From Scatomorpha sp040765295 (GTDB lineage Bacteria; Bacillota; Clostridia; Oscillospirales; Oscillospiraceae), in the NCBI GenBank assembly GCA_040765295.1, contig JAXGSB010000001.1, positions 62,001-126,000 on the forward strand: a DNA stretch of 64,000 bases, in the 5' to 3' direction. A program made the position numbers and the translations under genes. The notes beneath the pieces were generated by a model that was given only the letters and a program-made list of their open reading frames with translations, made no database searches and had not been told where the DNA came from. Position 1 is the stretch's first letter, and every line of letters starts with the position of its first letter. This document shows, one piece after another, positions 60,730 through 64,000 of this stretch.

Positions 60730-63255
60730 ATGAATCTTCTAAAAAGAAAATGGCTTAATCTTATGGGCCTATCGGTTACTTACTCCGAAGGCAAAATGCT
60801 TGTAAAAAACATAAGCGACTCATATAAATTTTTGATATATCCGCGTTTGTTCCGTAGCGGCAAAGAGAAATGTATATACCTCTCAATATCCGGGAAGAAT
60901 ATATGCGGCAAACAATGCAAACTAATAGCGGTCAATCGCAGACGCAGCATTTTGGCCAAGTGCGATTTTAACGCTTTGTTTCAAAAGTTTTACACTCTGC
61001 TGAAATATTTTATTATAGCAATATATGTTCCCGCCAAAAGCGAAATACAGATTGATGAAATTGTTTATTCCTCTACACCCCTTTTCAGCTTCGATTACGG
61101 TTCTTTTTCAAGCGACACTTTACTTGTCACACCGGGCTATCCTTCACCGGAAGATAAATATGACACAGCATTTGTGCATACTCGAGTTCGGGCCTATGTG
61201 TCTGCCGGAATGGATCTGGATGTATTGTGCATAAATGATACTCCATGTTACAAATCATATAGCTACGAAGGGGTAAATGTTGTAGTTGCCAACTTCTTTT
61301 TTTTACGCAAACTTTTACAGGAAAAGAAATATACTCGTATTCTCATTCATTTTTTTGACCAAAAATATGCGAATGTTTTGGAATCTGTGGACACCACACA
61401 AACACGGCTCTATTTTTATCTCCACGGAGCCGAAACACTTTACTGGGACTGGCCAAAGATTAACAGCCCGTATTTTGGTCAAAAATCCAAGATTGACGAT
61501 ACTCTCTTGGAATTATTTTCAATTAAAGATTATTATATACATAAGTACAGTCAATTTAAAAATGCGCTCTGGATTTTTGTTACCCCTTGGGCTAAAAAAC
61601 GCTGCGAGGAGCTTGTCGGAGCGCAATTTTTAAACAGCAGTTCTATAGCTTGCCTCATTGACACGGAACTTTTCGCATATGAGAGAAAGGACCCTGAACT
61701 TAGAAAAAATATTTTTGTCCTCAGAAAGTTTCACAATATAAATTCTTATTCTCTTGACACTGTGGTTCGTGTAATTTTGGAATTAAGTCACCGGCCGTTC
61801 TTTAACGATTTACAATTTAATATATACGGCGACGGTGATATGCACGATCGCATTCTTGCCCCCGTCAAGTCTTTCCGAAATGTTCACATTACCCGCAGCT
61901 TTCTAAGTCACGAGCAAATACGCAAAGTACATGAGTCCAACGGAATTGCCCTGTTTCCAACCCGTTTTGACACACAGGGGGTATCTTATTGTGAAGCCGC
62001 ATCATCAGGATGCGCTGTTATCACATCTGATGTTCCGGGGGTAAGGCAGTATATCCCCGATGATTTGGGAGTTCTATGCCCTCCGGAAGATTATTGTACC
62101 TATGCTGATGTAATTGAAAAAATGTACAACGACCCCGAATATTTTTTGGAAGTTGCTCGCAGAGAATCCGAATCAGTACAGTCTAAGTACGATTTTGAAC
62201 ACACTATTCAGCGTGAATTAGAAATGTTTTCGTCTGAAAATAAAATTGACACTATAGATTTGTCCGATATTAAGAATCAACCGGTACTTTCCATTGTCGT
62301 CCCGGCGTACAATGTTGAAAAGACGCTAAACTCTACGGTCTGTTCTGTTTTGGACCAGCCAAATGTCGGAAAGTTGGAAGTTATTATAGTTAACGACGGT
62401 TCCACAGATTCGACCGCCGAAATAGCGGCAGCATTAGAAAATCGTTTTTCCGCTGAAAGGCCTTTAGTTCGAGTAATTGACAAAATTAACGGTGGGCTTG
62501 GCTCTGCAATCAATGTTGGCCTTGAGGAAGCCAAAGGCAAATATTTTCGTGTAATTGGCGGCGATGACGCTGTAGACTCAGAGGAGCTTTCTAAGCTAAT
62601 AGATGTCCTTGAAAACGAAAACTCTGATATTGTGCTTACAAACTATGTTGAGGACTATGCGGAATCAAATACAAGCGTGATAAAGTGCCCTTATCAAAAT
62701 TTGAAGCCGGGCATTATTTATCGATTTGAAGATCTTTGTTATCCAGACTATGGATTTACAAAATTTGGGCCCATTATGCCATGCTCTTGCTATAAAACAG
62801 ATAAACTTCGCGCTGCCGATTTCAGCTTGCTGGAAAAAGCCCTCTATGTTGATATGGAGCTGAATACCTACGCATCTATTTTTTCTTCAACAGCAACATA
62901 TTACGACCTGAATGTTTATCGCTGTCTTATGGGCCGGAAAGATCAATCCATGGCATCATTTGTTCAAAATTACAAGCACCGTGAAAATATATGTTTTCGG
63001 ATGCTTGATGCGTATGAACATCACTTTGATGAAATTAGTGAGATCAGAAAGTCATATCTGCGTGAACAACTGATCTTTCCTATGCTCATATTCCAGTATA
63101 ATCTTATAATAAGTATAATGCATAGTCGCAAAGCATTTCTATCATTTGACCGCAGACTGTCAGAATATCCGGAGTTTTATGCGGAACCGAAACTTTGCAG
63201 TCGAAAAGTAAAGTTTGCAAGGATTACAAAAGCTCTGTTTCTGTTTGGAAAATAG
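60730..63255 (+). CDS. Bifunctional glycosyltransferase, GT4 plus GT2
   Basis: 841 residues; ATG at 60730 with a weak AAGGGCG site. After an unassigned N-terminal part (1-125), residues about 130-505 form a GT-B enzyme: LLVTPGYPSPEDKYDTAFVH, LYFYLHGAETLYW, FNIYGDGDMHDRI, and IALFPTRFDTQGVSYCEAAS then SGCAVITSDVPGVRQYI, the GT4 donor site. Residues about 515-840 form a GT-A family 2 enzyme: LSIVVPAYNVEKTLNSTV, VIIVNDGSTDSTAEI, INGGLGSAINVGLEEAKGKY and VIGGDDAVDSEEL. In the last motif the usual DSDD is GGDD. The fusion could add two sugars in sequence to one acceptor. The GT2 half resembles the GT2 at 58110-59129 in layout. Confidence 0.88.
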   Translation: MNLLKRKWLNLMGLSVTYSEGKMLVKNISDSYKFLIYPRLFRSGKEKCIYLSISGKNICGKQCKLIAVNRRRSILAKCDFNALFQKFYTLLKYFIIAIYVPAKSEIQIDEIVYSSTPLFSFDYGSFSSDTLLVTPGYPSPEDKYDTAFVHTRVRAYVSAGMDLDVLCINDTPCYKSYSYEGVNVVVANFFFLRKLLQEKKYTRILIHFFDQKYANVLESVDTTQTRLYFYLHGAETLYWDWPKINSPYFGQKSKIDDTLLELFSIKDYYIHKYSQFKNALWIFVTPWAKKRCEELVGAQFLNSSSIACLIDTELFAYERKDPELRKNIFVLRKFHNINSYSLDTVVRVILELSHRPFFNDLQFNIYGDGDMHDRILAPVKSFRNVHITRSFLSHEQIRKVHESNGIALFPTRFDTQGVSYCEAASSGCAVITSDVPGVRQYIPDDLGVLCPPEDYCTYADVIEKMYNDPEYFLEVARRESESVQSKYDFEHTIQRELEMFSSENKIDTIDLSDIKNQPVLSIVVPAYNVEKTLNSTVCSVLDQPNVGKLEVIIVNDGSTDSTAEIAAALENRFSAERPLVRVIDKINGGLGSAINVGLEEAKGKYFRVIGGDDAVDSEELSKLIDVLENENSDIVLTNYVEDYAESNTSVIKCPYQNLKPGIIYRFEDLCYPDYGFTKFGPIMPCSCYKTDKLRAADFSLLEKALYVDMELNTYASIFSSTATYYDLNVYRCLMGRKDQSMASFVQNYKHRENICFRMLDAYEHHFDEISEIRKSYLREQLIFPMLIFQYNLIISIMHSRKAFLSFDRRLSEYPEFYAEPKLCSRKVKFARITKALFLFGK

Positions 63256-63261
63256 ATTATG

Positions 63262-63293
63262 TAATAAAAACCGACAGAAAATTAATACAGGCC
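63262..63293 (+). pseudogene. Possible third remnant of the P-ATPase 3' end
   Basis: ATAAAAACCGACAGAAAAT followed by TAATACAGGCCTAA reads IKTDRKLIQA and stop, similar to IKRAAEKPVQA and stop at the end of the P-ATPase; one codon is missing. The match is short and could be chance, but the CAGGCCTAA end and position right after cargo support it. Confidence 0.4.
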
Positions 63294-63342
63294 TAACACC
63301 CCGCAATGCTTTGGTCTTAAAACAGATACTAAATAGCCGCAA

Positions 63343-63377
63343 AAAACCTTCGGTTGAAAATCCCATCCGAAGGTTTT
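63343..63377. terminator. Terminator between convergent genes
   Basis: AAAACCTTCGG/CCGAAGGTTTT (63343-63353, 63367-63377), loop of 13. It can serve the minus-strand LigB-like gene and the plus-strand GT fusion. Confidence 0.8.
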
Positions 63378-63391
63378 ATATTTATGTTCTT

Positions 63392-64000
63392 TTATTCTCT
63401 TATCATAAGAGAGGCGACCAGATAGCCTATGCCGAAAGGCCACTCGTGCGAGTATTTTTCGCCCTTTCGGCGCTCTTCGGGTACAGAGTTTATGGCAAGT
63501 CTCAAAGAGCCGAGACCGCACTGCCCCGCTTCATTCAGGCACTTCATGGAGATATCCAAGATTTTCGAGAGATCGCCGCTTTCGAAAACCGAGTCAATAA
63601 GACCCTCGAAGTACATGCCCTGCTCGGAATAGCCGTAGGGTCCTTCTTCGCAAAGCATATGCGACATGTCGCCGCTCGCTATAATAACAAAGCTGCCCTC
63701 GCTTTTTTCTATTGCGTCTCTGATGCACTCTCCATAGACCTCGGTATCTCTTTTCGAAACAAAACCCGGACAGAGAAGAGAGATTTTAAACTCGGGATGT
63801 TCACGGCTTATCAAATAAAGGGGTACAAAGCTGCCGTTGTCGAGTCCGAGCTGCTCATCCAGTATGAGCCCCAGTTTCCTGGCATCGCAGGCCTTTTTAA
63901 GTTCTATAGAGAAGTCCTGATTTGTTTCTAAACTCAGCCGGATATTGGGGGCATCCATTTCTTCCATGGTCTTTTGGGCCAGCTTTCCGCCAAAGACGGA
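63392..64000 (-). CDS. LigB-like extradiol dioxygenase family protein, partial
   Basis: 202 codons visible; the frame is open to the right edge, so the N terminus lies outside (codons before the Met at 63967 read SVFGGKLAQKT and continue the family pattern). Seen: GLILDEQLGLDNGSFVPLYLI, the FVIIASGDMSHM strand with the Asp-Met-Ser-His motif, and an ending GEKYSHEWPFGIGYLVASL. These match the LigB-like part of the AmmeMemoRadiSam system protein family, which has an iron-enzyme fold and an unknown reaction. The AMMECR1 domain that often follows is absent here: the protein ends right after the LigB part. It marks the return to ordinary chromosomal genes after block 2. Confidence 0.8.
   Translation of the reverse strand, partial: SVFGGKLAQKTMEEMDAPNIRLSLETNQDFSIELKKACDARKLGLILDEQLGLDNGSFVPLYLISREHPEFKISLLCPGFVSKRDTEVYGECIRDAIEKSEGSFVIIASGDMSHMLCEEGPYGYSEQGMYFEGLIDSVFESGDLSKILDISMKCLNEAGQCGLGSLRLAINSVPEERRKGEKYSHEWPFGIGYLVASLMIRE

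Noticed and set aside
1..64000. CRISPR array or tRNA/rRNA genes
   Set aside because: No short direct repeats with unique spacers were seen; the only arrays are protein-coding repeats with a period near 350 bp. No cloverleaf or rRNA sequence was recognised by eye.

Overview
The window is the replication-origin region of a low-GC Gram-positive type (Bacillota, most likely class Clostridia) chromosome. This rests on parA-parB-serS, an efp gene next to a CD1247-family gene, and the dnaA-dnaN-yaaA-recF-remB-gyrB-gyrA order, all with strong AGGAGG-like ribosome sites and sigma-A promoters. I cannot name a genus. Gene orientation flips at dnaA: almost everything to the left is on the minus strand and the core genes to the right are on the plus strand. 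This, with two perfect and four degenerate parS-like sites between 18308 and 22244, places oriC at about 23600-25380.

Left arm (1-22300). One open frame on the minus strand fills 1-13529: the N-terminal 4,509 codons of a giant secreted adhesin (signal peptide, InlB-type repeats, nine Cna-B domains, about nineteen Spy0128-type pilin isopeptide domains, then DUF11/DUF7507-like repeats); its C terminus lies outside the window. Upstream is a secreted Glu/Ala-rich protein with its own promoter and terminator. Then come serS, parB, parA, an orphan phage-type terminase large subunit, a head-on zinc-ribbon membrane protein and two small hypothetical genes. There is no rpmH-rnpA-yidC-jag cluster beside dnaA.

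Origin and core operon (22300-37600). efp and a CD1247-family gene diverge from dnaA. DnaA has Asn in place of the Asp in its base-reading GRDHTTV loop, and the dnaA-dnaN gap lacks TTATCCACA boxes but holds five copies of TTWTRAACA. dnaN through an ABC exporter form one tightly packed operon, followed by a hypothetical gene, a DUF1700 membrane protein and a B3/B4-domain protein. GyrA has Met at the quinolone Ser83 position.

Accessory region (37600-63300). Two cargo blocks interrupt an otherwise housekeeping segment (DsrE gene, helical-repeat protein, calcium-type P-ATPase, LigB-like gene). Block 1 (38298-43611) carries a metallo-beta-lactamase-fold hydrolase, a LicC-LicA-like fusion, an IspD/TarI-like cytidylyltransferase and a TagB/TagF-like polymerase, all suited to teichoic-acid-like or phosphocholine surface decoration. 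It lies between two 697-bp direct repeats with about 21 mismatches and identical length. Block 2 (47694-63261) carries a left-truncated IS3 element, a WbsX-like protein, an AT-rich RgpF-HAD fusion, a decayed IS256-type transposase, a second IS3-family element, a three-gene glycan operon (flavoprotein mutase-like, GT2, GT) and a GT4-GT2 fusion. The last codons of the P-ATPase recur as a diverged copy at 53682 and perhaps as a third at 63262, as if cargo was imported repeatedly with a piece of flanking gene.

No tRNA, rRNA or CRISPR array was recognised. All family assignments come from reading motifs by eye; no database search was run.
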